Assembly (NCBI RefSeq): GCF_001427795.1
Contig: NZ_LMHJ01000004.1
Coordinates: 124,001 to 188,000 of the forward strand
DNA: 64,000 nt
Direction: 5' to 3'
Source of the DNA: Nocardioides sp. Root682
GTDB lineage: Bacteria > Actinomycetota > Actinomycetes > Propionibacteriales > Nocardioidaceae
The position numbers were made by a program, and so were the translations under genes. Of this stretch, positions 17,308 through 25,054 are shown in pieces. Numbering within the stretch: position 1 is the first letter of the stretch; each line of letters starts with the position of its first letter. The notes below the pieces were generated by a model that saw only the letters and a list, made by a program, of their open reading frames with translations, searched no databases and was not told where the DNA came from.

Positions 17308-18326
17308 ACGGCATGGATGCAATGCCGATGTCGATCGGCATGTTCATTCCCGAGGCCATGCCGTCGCAGGAAGCTGTCGATTTCGCTGTCGGGTTGGAAG
17401 ACGCCGGCTTCGATACGGCCTGGTTCACGGAGATAGATCGAGACCCGTTCGTCCGCTGCGCGGCGACCGTCGCCCGCACACAGCGGATCAAGGTAGCGAC
17501 CGGAATCGCCCAGTGGACGCGGAGTCCCGTCGCCATGGCGATGGCTGCCGCCGAGCTGCACCAACTGTCGGACGGTCGATTCAACTTCGGGCTAGGAGCA
17601 GGAACCGCACAGTCCAACCAAGCCCATCACAACATCGATTTCGACCGGCCGGTTAGTCGTATGGCCGAGTACCTCCAAGTGCTACACGGGACGTGGGTCG
17701 CTCAGAGCGAGCCCTTCGAATTCCTCGGCGAATACTTCACCGTCCGCGGCCTCCATCAGACAGTGTTCTCCGGTGCTCGGCCTCCGTTGTTCCTCGCCGC
17801 AGTAGGTGACAACATGCTCAGGCTCGCCGCACGCCTTGCCGACGGCGTCCTGCTCAACCCGTCCACTAGTGCCCCTCACGTTAAGACCCACGTCCTGCCG
17901 CAAGTCCGGGCCGCGGCTGCTCAGGCCGGGCGATCCCTCGATGGGTTCCAACGTGCCGTCTGCCTGCGTGCCTCGGTCGACACCGACCGTGCTCTAGCGC
18001 GAGAACGCGCTCGACAAGGCATCGCCGAGTACGGCCGTTACCCGATCCACCTGGCTCAGTACGCTCGCTACGGCTTCGGTCGTGAGGCGGAATGCATCCG
18101 AGACGCTCTGGCCAAGAACGACACCCCCGCCGCGGTAGCAGCGGTCAGCGATGACATGGTTGACCTGCTCGGGATTGCTGGAACGCCCGACGAAGTACGC
18201 CGTGCAATCCGACAATGGGAAGGCGTCGTGGACTCGGTCGCGTTGATGCCCCCATCTCATGGCCTTTCGCTGGACGAGTTGCGAGCCAACTGCTGGGTGC
18301 TTGCCGATGTCTTCGCGGCCTCCTGA
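17304..18326 (+). CDS. LLM class flavin-dependent oxidoreductase (luciferase-like)
   Basis: This is a TIM-barrel luciferase-like monooxygenase or F420-dependent oxidoreductase, 340 residues. Family features include SIGMFIPEAMPS at the N-terminus, ARTQRIKVATGI, the ELHQLSDGRFNFGLGAG segment and FLAAVGDNMLRLAARLADGVLL. The GTG at 17304 overlaps the ATPase stop; ATGs follow at 17313 and 17322. Coupling to the transporter suggests it attacks the imported compound, for example by oxygen insertion. FMN versus F420 cannot be decided from sequence alone. Confidence 0.85.
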   Translation: MNGMDAMPMSIGMFIPEAMPSQEAVDFAVGLEDAGFDTAWFTEIDRDPFVRCAATVARTQRIKVATGIAQWTRSPVAMAMAAAELHQLSDGRFNFGLGAGTAQSNQAHHNIDFDRPVSRMAEYLQVLHGTWVAQSEPFEFLGEYFTVRGLHQTVFSGARPPLFLAAVGDNMLRLAARLADGVLLNPSTSAPHVKTHVLPQVRAAAAQAGRSLDGFQRAVCLRASVDTDRALARERARQGIAEYGRYPIHLAQYARYGFGREAECIRDALAKNDTPAAVAAVSDDMVDLLGIAGTPDEVRRAIRQWEGVVDSVALMPPSHGLSLDELRANCWVLADVFAAS

Positions 18327-18391
18327 GTAGCGGGCGCAAGGTCCGCCGCGACGACGCCATCTGACAGCGAAGGCGCAGTCGTTCGGTCGCC

Positions 18392-19639
18392 TCAAATAAA
18401 GAACTGGTCGAGTGTTGAACGAAGGTCGGGCGCGACAAGTCGTTTGCCGACGTAGTGGCGGAAGGTGACCGACGGGTCGCGGTGGCCGAGCTGGTCGCGG
18501 GCGGCGTCGAGAGACACCTCGTGCGCGATGAGGGTGCCGACAGTCCGGCGCAGGGTGTGCAAGGTCGTTCCTGCCAGCGCCTGATCGGACGGGCTGGGCG
18601 GTTCGGAACTCCGGCTGAGTGCTGATCGCAAACGGGTGCGCAGGTTGGCGGGGGAGATCCAGTTACCGGTGCCGGTTGCGAAGATCGGTGACTCGGGCGT
18701 GCTGGGCGGGTCTCTTCGCATCCGCTCACGCAGCATGGCAGCGACGGCGTCGGGCAGGATCAGGCGGCGGTCATCGCCGGTCTTCGTCCGGTTCTGTCGG
18801 TGGAGGTGGTCGACGAACCCTTTGCGTGGCTCGACGACGGTGCCGCAGATGTGCAGTGTGGGCACGGGCCCGTCGAGGTCGTCGAGGTCGATGGGTCGGA
18901 TGGCGAGGCCTTCGCCCTCGCGACAGCCGGTGCCGAGCAGAAGGTCGATGAACTCCTCGAGGTCGAGGTTCGGCATGCGTTGGTCGGGGACACGGATGGC
19001 TGTGCGGCTGACGCGTGTGCGCAGTCGTCGTGCCTGGTCGACGGTGAGGTACTTGACCTCCGGATTGGGTTGTCGGGATGACTGGGAGACGTCCCGGATC
19101 GGGTTGGCGGGCAGCGCTCCATGGGCGACGGCGAGGGCGAGCATCCCGCCTAGGACCACTCGGAGCTGCCGTGTGGAGCGGCCGCCGGTCCTGGCCGGGT
19201 AGTTGCCGTGCTTGCGCCCGTGCTCGACGTCGGCGAAGAGGCGATCGAGGAGGGGAATGTTCGCTTCGCGAACTCTGACGTGGCCGATGGCGGGGATGAT
19301 CACCTGCTTGATGTCGTACTGGTAGGTCGCCAAGGTCTGGGGTGCGAGCAGTCCCTTGGTCTTGACCTTGCCGTGGTCCTTGCGGTGTTGCAGCCACAGC
19401 GCGGAGAGGTCTTCGAAGGTGGTGTCTCCGGTGATGCCGGCGATCGATGGATCGACGCGCTCCTTCAGGCGGCGTTCGACGAGGCGGGTGGCGGAGCCCT
19501 TGGTCTTCTCGGTTGCGCGAACTGAGCGGATGCGGCCGTCGATGTCGCGCACCTGGACGCGGGCGGACCATCGGCCGTCTGCCAGTTGTTTGGCGACGAC
19601 TTCTCCGTGGCCGCCTCGGGGGATTCGGATCTGCGGCAT
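18392..19639 (-). CDS. Site-specific integrase (tyrosine recombinase)
   Basis: This is the phage/ICE-type integrase of the island, 415 residues. It has an N-terminal arm-binding AP2-like part (SARVQVRDIDGRIRSV), a SAM-like core-binding domain, and a C-terminal catalytic domain. In the catalytic domain the first Arg is in GTGCREGEGL, the HxLR motif is in LHTLRRTVG, and the GH...Y box is in QLGHRDPSVTFRHY with the Tyr nucleophile. It lies 4 bases after the excisionase-like gene. The attachment-site remnant at 20258-20287 shows the integration target to be a tRNA 3' end. Confidence 0.95.
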   Translation of the reverse strand: MPQIRIPRGGHGEVVAKQLADGRWSARVQVRDIDGRIRSVRATEKTKGSATRLVERRLKERVDPSIAGITGDTTFEDLSALWLQHRKDHGKVKTKGLLAPQTLATYQYDIKQVIIPAIGHVRVREANIPLLDRLFADVEHGRKHGNYPARTGGRSTRQLRVVLGGMLALAVAHGALPANPIRDVSQSSRQPNPEVKYLTVDQARRLRTRVSRTAIRVPDQRMPNLDLEEFIDLLLGTGCREGEGLAIRPIDLDDLDGPVPTLHICGTVVEPRKGFVDHLHRQNRTKTGDDRRLILPDAVAAMLRERMRRDPPSTPESPIFATGTGNWISPANLRTRLRSALSRSSEPPSPSDQALAGTTLHTLRRTVGTLIAHEVSLDAARDQLGHRDPSVTFRHYVGKRLVAPDLRSTLDQFFI

Positions 19640-19643
19640 GGCG

Positions 19644-19889
19644 TCAGGACGCCATCCATGCGGCGGCCTCGCGGTCCTTGGCGTCGAGCCAGGCTTCGAC
19701 CGCGGAGCGGCGGTAGCGGACGTGCCGGCCGATGTGGAGTGCGACGGGTCCGGTGCGCTGCGTCCGCCACCGCTTCAAGGTCGCCTCGGGGACGCCACCG
19801 AGCATGTGGGAGACGTCCTCTGGAGTGAGGAGCGGGTCAGTCGCGGTGACGTGAACGCCGCCGGTCTCGGATGGCTTGTTCTCGGTCAT
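19644..19889 (-). CDS. Excisionase-like helix-turn-helix protein (MerR/AlpA type)
   Basis: An 81-residue DNA-binding protein of the helix_turn_helix_17 / excisionase family. The core LLTPEDVSHMLGGVPEATLK followed by WRTQRTGPVALHIGRHVRYR and a C-terminal VEAWLDA helix is characteristic. The ATG at 19889 has AAGG-rich sequence upstream. It would direct excision together with the integrase. Its stop is 4 bases upstream of the integrase start, so the two are one operon. Confidence 0.88.
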   Translation of the reverse strand: MTENKPSETGGVHVTATDPLLTPEDVSHMLGGVPEATLKRWRTQRTGPVALHIGRHVRYRRSAVEAWLDAKDREAAAWMAS

Positions 19890-20116
19890 GTCCTTATCCC
19901 TTTCGTCGGGCAGCGCCCTGCCGCTTCTAGTTCTCCTAGGTGCGCTGAGGGGTCGGGAGCGATCAACAAGCGAGTTATCGTGGGGGAGCAGTCCAGTGCG
20001 AGTCGGGGTCAAAGGCGCGTGGTTGCAGCACGGTGCGGCGCAGCAGCGGCCCGATGGCGGCGACTCGAGGGCGTTCCGGAGTCGTCCGGCGACGACGTGG
20101 AACCGGGGTCGGCGAG
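19890..20116. other. Intergenic region upstream of excisionase
   Basis: No gene is supported. It should contain the promoter of the xis-int operon and, with the following repeats, the integrase arm region of the attachment site. Confidence 0.35.
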
Positions 20117-20138
20117 GTGACACGTTTGCGACACGTTT
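20117..20138. repeat. Tandem 11-mer direct repeat, possible integrase arm sites
   Basis: GTGACACGTTT (20117-20127) is followed directly by GCGACACGTTT (20128-20138). A third copy, GTGACACGTTT, lies at 20359-20369 on the other side of the tRNA-derived core. Short direct repeats flanking a core are typical arm-type binding sites of tyrosine recombinases. The third copy is on the chromosomal side, which does not fit perfectly. Confidence 0.4.
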
Positions 20139-20257
20139 CGCCGCGCTTATCCGATCCGGACGAGACCGGCGATCATCCGGATGCGCCCGTTCTAGGGCCT
20201 GAATGCACCCTTCCGGGCCTCGACGACTCTTCATGACCGGCACCTCCAGCGGTGACT

Positions 20258-20287
20258 AGGTCGTCAGTTCGATTCTGACAGGCGGCT
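20258..20287 (+). other. Attachment site remnant: 3' end of a tRNA gene (Thr-like)
   Basis: The sequence folds as a perfect T arm (stem GTCAG 20263-20267, loop TTCGATT, stem CTGAC 20275-20279) followed by the 3' acceptor strand AGGCGGC (20280-20286) and discriminator T. It ends like actinobacterial tRNA-Thr. The matching 5' acceptor GCCGCCT is absent upstream, so only the 3' part is here. This is the duplicated attachment core left when an element integrates into a tRNA 3' end. The intact tRNA gene should be at the other end of the element, left of the window. Confidence 0.75.
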
Positions 20288-20293
20288 CTGACG

Positions 20294-20342
20294 ACAGTGG
20301 CTCTGACCAGCAGGAATGCTGATCAGAGCCGCTGTACGTTTT
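20294..20342 (+). terminator. Rho-independent terminator, probably of the original tRNA gene
   Basis: A 19-bp stem (20294-20312 with 20317-20335, one mismatch and one T-G wobble), a GGAA loop, then ACGTTTT. Its position 7 bases after the tRNA fragment suggests it is the terminator of the tRNA transcription unit, now separated from its gene by the island. Confidence 0.75.
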
Positions 20343-20409
20343 GGTCCGATTCAAACGCGTGACACGTTTCCGGCAGCTGCCCCTCGGTGGACCGCCGGAC
20401 CACGGGCGG

Positions 20410-20808
20410 TCAGCTCGTGCGCCTGGTTGCTTCATCGACCAAGGATGCTGAAGCTCGCAGGGCCGCCTTGCGGTCACTCTCCTTGAGGAGATCCTTGCCG
20501 TAGTGGGCGGCCGGCTTGAGGGCGATCAGCGTGCGTAAATGCTTGGCCGCATCGGCGTCGTGACGGGCGAGCAGGTCGACCGCGGCGGAGTGGTCTGATC
20601 CTGAGTATCGTTCGCCGGCCGCAGCGGCGCAGATCGCATCGCTGGCTGCGATGCCGGCCAAGACGCACAGCCCGACGCACACATTGATCGCTGCACCGTC
20701 TTCGACCTCAGCAACCTCGGCGACCTCGCGGTACTTCTGCGCTACGAGACGTCGTGCCCGCCCCCAAGGCAGGTCGGCTGGCTTGGTGGCAAGCTTCTTC
20801 GGGCTCAC
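20410..20808 (-). CDS. HEPN-like small protein
   Basis: A 132-residue all-helical protein. The R-x5-H motif in RYSGSDH (about residues 66-72) matches the active-site pattern of HEPN ribonucleases, and the spacing to the C-terminal helix (LRTLIALKPAAHYG) resembles small actinobacterial HEPN proteins I remember. It starts with GTG, overlapping the stop of the upstream nucleotidyltransferase by 4 bases. It is likely the toxin-like half of an MNT/HEPN pair. The family assignment rests on pattern recognition only. Confidence 0.6.
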   Translation of the reverse strand: MSPKKLATKPADLPWGRARRLVAQKYREVAEVAEVEDGAAINVCVGLCVLAGIAASDAICAAAAGERYSGSDHSAAVDLLARHDADAAKHLRTLIALKPAAHYGKDLLKESDRKAALRASASLVDEATRRTS

Positions 20809-21455
20809 CGGTTGCTCTCCTTCTTCCCGACCCGGACCGCTGAGGCGATGGTCTCGGAGGGAGCGGGACCGAGAAGCACAACACCGTCGTTGCGGATGGA
20901 ATCGAGGACCGGCTCCTCGGCACGGGCCGCGTGTGCGAGCTCGCTGAGAGACATGGAGAGAAGCTCAACCCGGTTGCCGGACCACGACAAGACGTTGTCT
21001 GCCCATGTCGTGAGTTGACTGGTCCACCACTCGGCGTGGCGGTCGACCCCGTCGGAGGTCACCACGAGGACATCGATGTCGGAGTCCGGTCCTCCGTCGC
21101 TTCGTGCGAACGATCCGAACACGCACACGTGTACGGGGGGAGGTTCCCAACTGGTGAGTCCGTCCCGCATCCGGGTCAGCAGCTCAGCGCGAGCTGAGGC
21201 GGCGGACAGGACGGCTTCGGTGAGGACATGGTGCCGATTGAGGCGGTACATGTAGCCGCGGTTCGCGGGCTCGGCGATCACAAGTCCGTGGAAAGTGAGC
21301 CGGTCCAGCGCCAAGGACAGTCCCGCTCGAGACCCCCGCCTGGCAAGGCGTTTGATCGCGGTGACGCTCAGGGCCCCTTCGGTGCCGGCGAGCACCCCCA
21401 GCACTGCGCCGTCCAAGGAAGGGATGAGCGACTGGGTCGGATCGGAGAGGTCCAC
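20805..21455 (-). CDS. Winged-helix nucleotidyltransferase-domain protein (MNT-like antitoxin)
   Basis: An N-terminal helix-turn-helix/winged-helix domain (LSVTAIKRLARRGSRAGLS) precedes a minimal nucleotidyltransferase domain with GSFARSDGGPDSDIDVLVV, the GSxxRxDxxxxSDxD motif. About 216 residues from GTG 21455; the frame continues upstream to 21587 but that would run through the palindromic promoter region. It is coupled to the HEPN-like gene. MNT enzymes can inactivate HEPN toxins by nucleotide transfer, and the fused DNA-binding domain suggests autoregulation at 21463-21484. Confidence 0.75.
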   Translation of the reverse strand: MDLSDPTQSLIPSLDGAVLGVLAGTEGALSVTAIKRLARRGSRAGLSLALDRLTFHGLVIAEPANRGYMYRLNRHHVLTEAVLSAASARAELLTRMRDGLTSWEPPPVHVCVFGSFARSDGGPDSDIDVLVVTSDGVDRHAEWWTSQLTTWADNVLSWSGNRVELLSMSLSELAHAARAEEPVLDSIRNDGVVLLGPAPSETIASAVRVGKKESNR

Positions 21456-21462
21456 ACGCCCA

Positions 21463-21484
21463 TTGTGCCAGTATTCTGGCGCAA
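21463..21484. promoter_or_regulatory. Palindromic operator upstream of the MNT/HEPN pair
   Basis: TTGTGCCAG-TATT-CTGGCGCAA, arms of 9 bases with one mismatch. A related half, GTGGCACAA, follows at 21495-21503, and on the minus strand TATACT lies between them as a possible -10 box. The site is directly upstream of the proposed start at 21455 and is a good candidate for binding by the winged-helix domain of the encoded protein. Confidence 0.55.
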
Positions 21485-21603
21485 TGTCAGTATAGTGGCA
21501 CAACGACAGAATCCTGGCGCGGAACACGTCAGCTTGGTTGACGATCCGCGCCGATCGTCGTTTTGCCTCGAGAGGTCGCTGGGCCACCTAGGGTGACCGG
21601 GTG

Positions 21604-22467
21604 ATGAAGCGTTCTCGGGTCCTCGCCGTCCTCCTCGCCGCTGTGCTCCTGGTGCCCGGCACCGGGCCGAGTGCACCGGCTCCAGCTTCCGCATCGGCTG
21701 CAGCCAGCGTCGACTACCGCTGCGTGATGGACGCGTTCGGCCACACCGCGAGCGGGCGGATCAAGTTCCGCCGGGTGGTGAACTCGAGGGTGACGGCGTC
21801 CAAGGCGACGGCCGGCACGTTCGCCTGGCGGCCGATGGCCTGGGGGCTCGTCTCGTCCAACCGCTGGCCTGGTTACGAGTACTCCGAGCAGATCGTCGCG
21901 TCGACCGACGGCCGGATCCGCCTGGTCTCCACGGAGTTCCGCACCAGCAGCAGCAACCTGCGCGTCCGGGTGCTGAAGGTCGTCGGCAGCGGCTACCCGA
22001 GCCGGCTCGTCGCCTTCGACGAGTTCTCCCTCTTCTGGGTCGCGGCGGACCACTCGCTGAACCGGGCGACGTGGAACGGCCGGCGCCTCACCAACCCGAC
22101 GAAGCTCCCGGTGACCATCACGGGCGCGCGGGCGATGACCGCCAAGGGCAGCGACCGCGGCATGCACGTCTACTACACCGACACCCGCGGCCGCTTCCAC
22201 GTCGTCACCGACAAGGGTGCCGCGACGACCGACATCGTGTTGCGCCAGTCGTCCGGTTTCGCGACCACCACCGGGCTGCGCGCCGGTTACTGCCACACGC
22301 CGAACTACGCGGGCATCCGCTCCTACCTCGGCATCCTCGCCGTGAACCGCGAGACCGGCGGGGGCCGCTTCCTGCGCGCCCTGCGTCCCGACTCTGCCGA
22401 CGGGGGTTCGCTGACGAGCTCGACGAGGGTGTCTCCGGCGGGCTGGACCTGGCGCCGCCTCGGCTGA
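21604..22467 (+). CDS. Secreted protein of unknown function
   Basis: A 287-residue protein with a Sec signal peptide (MKRSRVLAVLLAAVLLVPG, then an Ala/Pro/Ser-rich cleavage region near residue 32). The mature part is beta-rich with evenly spaced Trp/Tyr and Phe (WRPMAWGLV, FDEFSLFWVAADHSL, FHVVTDKGAATTDIV), which suggests a propeller or lectin-like fold of the tachylectin type. I do not recognise the family. GTG 21601 is an alternative start. Confidence 0.7.
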   Translation: MKRSRVLAVLLAAVLLVPGTGPSAPAPASASAAASVDYRCVMDAFGHTASGRIKFRRVVNSRVTASKATAGTFAWRPMAWGLVSSNRWPGYEYSEQIVASTDGRIRLVSTEFRTSSSNLRVRVLKVVGSGYPSRLVAFDEFSLFWVAADHSLNRATWNGRRLTNPTKLPVTITGARAMTAKGSDRGMHVYYTDTRGRFHVVTDKGAATTDIVLRQSSGFATTTGLRAGYCHTPNYAGIRSYLGILAVNRETGGGRFLRALRPDSADGGSLTSSTRVSPAGWTWRRLG

Positions 22468-22474
22468 GTGTCGT

Positions 22475-23221
22475 TCAGCCGATGGTGTGGAGGATCTCGA
22501 GCTGCCGGGCCCAGGCCGGCGAGGCGGGGTCGATGACGACGAAGTGGTCACCGGACACCTCGACCAGCTCGGCGGTCGCGCCCGACGCTCGCGCCCGGCC
22601 GACGTAGTCGGTCGACTGGCTGAAGGGCACGTTGGCGTCGGCCTCCCCGTGCACGCACCAGATCGGGACGTCCAGCGGCAGCTGCTGGGCCGGGTCGAAC
22701 CGTTCGTCGTCGGACGTCGGCTGGTGGCCGAGCAGGTTGCGGACCGCTCCGTTGCCCAGACCGTCGGCGTCCGCTGCGCGGAGGTCGAGTACGCCGGCCT
22801 GGCTGATCACGTGCGTCACCGGCACCCGGTCGGCCCAGTCGTACCGCCCGCGAGCAGCCGCCCAGGCGGCGAGGTGGCCGCCGGCGCTGTGGCCGAGGGT
22901 CACGACCGTGCTGGTGTCGAGATCGAGGTCGGCCAGCCGGTCGATGCCGGCCGCCAGGTCGTCGAAGGTGGCCGGCGTGCCGCCACCACCGCCCGGGCTG
23001 TCTCCGGCCCGTCGGTACTCGAGGTTCCAGGCCGCCCAGCCCTCGAGCGCGAGAGCCTCGGCCAAGGGGACGCCGAGCGCCTCGGCCGAGTACGCGGGGC
23101 GCCAGAACCCGCCGTGGATGACCACGACGACTCCCCGCGGCGCGGCGTCCGGCAGGAACAGGTCGCCGTACTGGCTGGGATCCTCGCCGTACGTGTGGCG
23201 GAGGCGGGTCCGGCGAGGCAC
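22475..23221 (-). CDS. Alpha/beta hydrolase
   Basis: An esterase-lipase-like hydrolase of 248 residues, cytoplasmic. The oxyanion segment VVIHGGFWRPAY, nucleophile elbow GHSAGGHLA, an acidic residue in VHGEADANVP and the His in SGDHFVVI form the expected catalytic set. The HGGFW form resembles kynurenine formamidase/BD-FAE-type enzymes. It starts with GTG at 23221 and lies 18 bases downstream of the acyl-CoA synthetase, so co-transcription is likely. Confidence 0.85.
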   Translation of the reverse strand: MPRRTRLRHTYGEDPSQYGDLFLPDAAPRGVVVVIHGGFWRPAYSAEALGVPLAEALALEGWAAWNLEYRRAGDSPGGGGGTPATFDDLAAGIDRLADLDLDTSTVVTLGHSAGGHLAAWAAARGRYDWADRVPVTHVISQAGVLDLRAADADGLGNGAVRNLLGHQPTSDDERFDPAQQLPLDVPIWCVHGEADANVPFSQSTDYVGRARASGATAELVEVSGDHFVVIDPASPAWARQLEILHTIG

Positions 23222-23239
23222 GCTGCCGATTGTGGCACC

Positions 23240-24955
23240 TCAGGCCGTGGTCGCCACCAGGTCGTCGTCACGGAACTCGCCGCTCGGGCGCTCACCCTCG
23301 ATGGCGTTCTCCCGCTGGCGCAGGTCGACGCGGCGGATCTTCCCCGAGATCGTCTTCGGCAGCTCGTAGAACTCCAGCCGTCGCACGCGCAGGTACGGCG
23401 GGAGGTGCTCGCGCGCGTAGGTGAGGATCGACCGTGCGGTCTCGGCGTCGGGCGCGAAGCCGGGAGCCAGTGCGACGTACGCCTTGGGCACGGCCAGGCG
23501 CACCGGGTCGGGCGCCGGCACCACGGCCGCCTCGGCCACGGCGGGGTGCTCGATGAGCACCGACTCCAGCTCGAACGGCGAGACCTTGTAGTCCGAGGCC
23601 TTGAAGACGTCGTCGGTGCGGCCGACGTAGGTGATGTAGCCCTGCTCGTCCCGGGTGGCCACGTCGCCGGTGTGGTACCAGCCGCCTGCCATGGCGTCGG
23701 CGTTGCGCTCAGGGTCGCCCTGGTAGCCGGTCATCAGGGTGAGCGGCGCCTGGCCGAGGTCGAGGCAGATCTCGCCCTCGCCGACACCCTCGACCGCCTC
23801 TCCGGTGACCGGGTCGACCAACGTGACGGGTACGCCGGGGAGCGGTCGTCCCATCGAACCGGACGTCACCGGCTGTCCCGGGCTGTTGGCGATCGCCGCC
23901 GTCATCTCGGTCTGCCCGAAGCCGTCGCGGATGGTCAGTCCCCACCGCTTCTCGACCTGGCTGATCACCTCGGGGTTGAGCGGCTCACCGGCCGCGATCG
24001 CCTCACGCAGACGGCCCGGGCCCTCGCTCAGGTCCGCGTTGATCAACATCCGCCACACCGTGGGCGGTGCGCAGAAGGTGGTCACCCCCTCGGCCCTGAT
24101 CTGCTCCATCAGCGCGACCGGGTCGAAGCGGCTGTAGTTGTAGACGAACACGGTCGCCTCGGCCAGCCACGGTGCGAAGAAGTTCGACCAGGCGTGCTTG
24201 GCCCAGCCCGGGCTGGAGATGTTGAGGTGCACGTCGCCCGCCTGGAGCCCGAGCCAGTACATGGTCGAGAGGTGGCCCACGGGATACGAGACATGGGTGT
24301 GCTCGACGAGCTTCGGCCGGCTGGTCGTGCCCGAGGTGAAGTAGAGGAGCAGCCGGTCGTCGGAGGCATTCATCGGATGGACGACCGTCTGACGGGCGCG
24401 GTCAGCAGCCACGTCGTACGCCGCGGCGTAGTCCACCCAGGCGCCCGAGGTCGCCCCCACCACCACGCGCACGTAGTCGCCGGGCACGTCGTCGAACTTC
24501 CACGCGTCCGCCGCGTTGCAGATCACCGCCCGCGCCCCACCCCTGGTCATGCGGTCGACCAGCTCGGCGCTGCCGACGGCGGTCGTCGTCGGCATCAGCA
24601 CGGCGCCGAGCTTGATGAGCGCGAGCATGCTCTCCCACAGCTCGACCTGGTTGCCGAGCATCACCACGACGCTGTCCCCGCGCCCGATGCCCTGGGCCAC
24701 GAGGTGTGCGGCCACCTGGTCGGAGCGGGTGGCGAGCTCGTCGAACGAGAAGGAGGCGCGGGTGCCGTCCTCCTCGACGATGACGAGGCCGGGGCCCTGG
24801 TTGCCGCGGGCGAACGCGTCGAACCAGTCGTGGCCGAAGTTGAACGAAGCACCGACGTCGGGCCAGGAGAAGTCGGCCACGGCCTGCTCGTAGGACGTGC
24901 GCAACGTGCGCAGCTGGTCGCGGGCCTCGCGGAGGGCAGTGGTGGAGGTCGTCAC
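23240..24955 (-). CDS. AMP-dependent acyl-CoA synthetase
   Basis: Activates a carboxylic acid to its CoA thioester via an acyl-AMP. ANL superfamily, 571 residues. Motifs: phosphate loop YFTSGTTSRPKLVEH (near 216), GFGQTEMT, the hinge-region YHTGDVATRDEQGYITYVGR, KASDYKVSPFELE and the C-terminal catalytic Lys in KTISGKIRR. Best fit is the medium-chain/benzoate-like group rather than acetate synthetase. It is divergent from the LuxR-type gene, with two stacked palindromes between them, which suggests that the regulator controls it. Confidence 0.9.
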   Translation of the reverse strand: MTTSTTALREARDQLRTLRTSYEQAVADFSWPDVGASFNFGHDWFDAFARGNQGPGLVIVEEDGTRASFSFDELATRSDQVAAHLVAQGIGRGDSVVVMLGNQVELWESMLALIKLGAVLMPTTTAVGSAELVDRMTRGGARAVICNAADAWKFDDVPGDYVRVVVGATSGAWVDYAAAYDVAADRARQTVVHPMNASDDRLLLYFTSGTTSRPKLVEHTHVSYPVGHLSTMYWLGLQAGDVHLNISSPGWAKHAWSNFFAPWLAEATVFVYNYSRFDPVALMEQIRAEGVTTFCAPPTVWRMLINADLSEGPGRLREAIAAGEPLNPEVISQVEKRWGLTIRDGFGQTEMTAAIANSPGQPVTSGSMGRPLPGVPVTLVDPVTGEAVEGVGEGEICLDLGQAPLTLMTGYQGDPERNADAMAGGWYHTGDVATRDEQGYITYVGRTDDVFKASDYKVSPFELESVLIEHPAVAEAAVVPAPDPVRLAVPKAYVALAPGFAPDAETARSILTYAREHLPPYLRVRRLEFYELPKTISGKIRRVDLRQRENAIEGERPSGEFRDDDLVATTA

Positions 24956-24990
24956 CCGGCGAGTGTCGCCAGCCGGAGCCGCTGCGGGAA

Positions 24991-25028
24991 CCTTCGAAAG
25001 TGGGTCGAGCGCTACCCACTTTCGAGGG
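24991..25028. promoter_or_regulatory. Large palindrome between acyl-CoA synthetase and LuxR-type gene
   Basis: TCGAAAGTGGGT (24994-25005) and ACCCACTTTCGA (25014-25025) form a perfect 12-bp inverted repeat with an 8-bp spacer; three further pairs, one of them T-G, extend each arm outward. It is a candidate operator for the adjacent LuxR-type regulator. Confidence 0.65.
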
Positions 25029-25046
25029 GTACGGCCTGCCGTACCC
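25027..25046. promoter_or_regulatory. Second palindrome in the same intergenic region
   Basis: GGGTACGG-CCTG-CCGTACCC is a perfect 8-4-8 inverted repeat, ending just before the start at 25055. It is adjacent to, and of different sequence from, the 24991-25028 palindrome. It could be a second operator or a 5' leader hairpin close to the ribosome-binding site. Confidence 0.55.
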
Positions 25047-25054
25047 TAGGGGAT

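Noticed and set aside
20215..20290. A complete tRNA gene
   Set aside because: Only the T arm and the 3' acceptor strand fold; the required 5' acceptor GCCGCCT, D arm and anticodon arm are missing. Kept as an attachment remnant instead.
20256..20477. A small minus-strand gene ending in PVRIELTT
   Set aside because: This peptide ending is a known artefact of translating the reverse strand of tRNA 3' ends; the frame covers the tRNA fragment and terminator.
22487..25054. A very long open frame on the plus strand running into the LuxR-type gene
   Set aside because: It is antisense to two well-supported enzymes (alpha/beta hydrolase and acyl-CoA synthetase) and its product is low-complexity Arg/Val/Gly-rich. 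Only the part from 25055 has a real domain.
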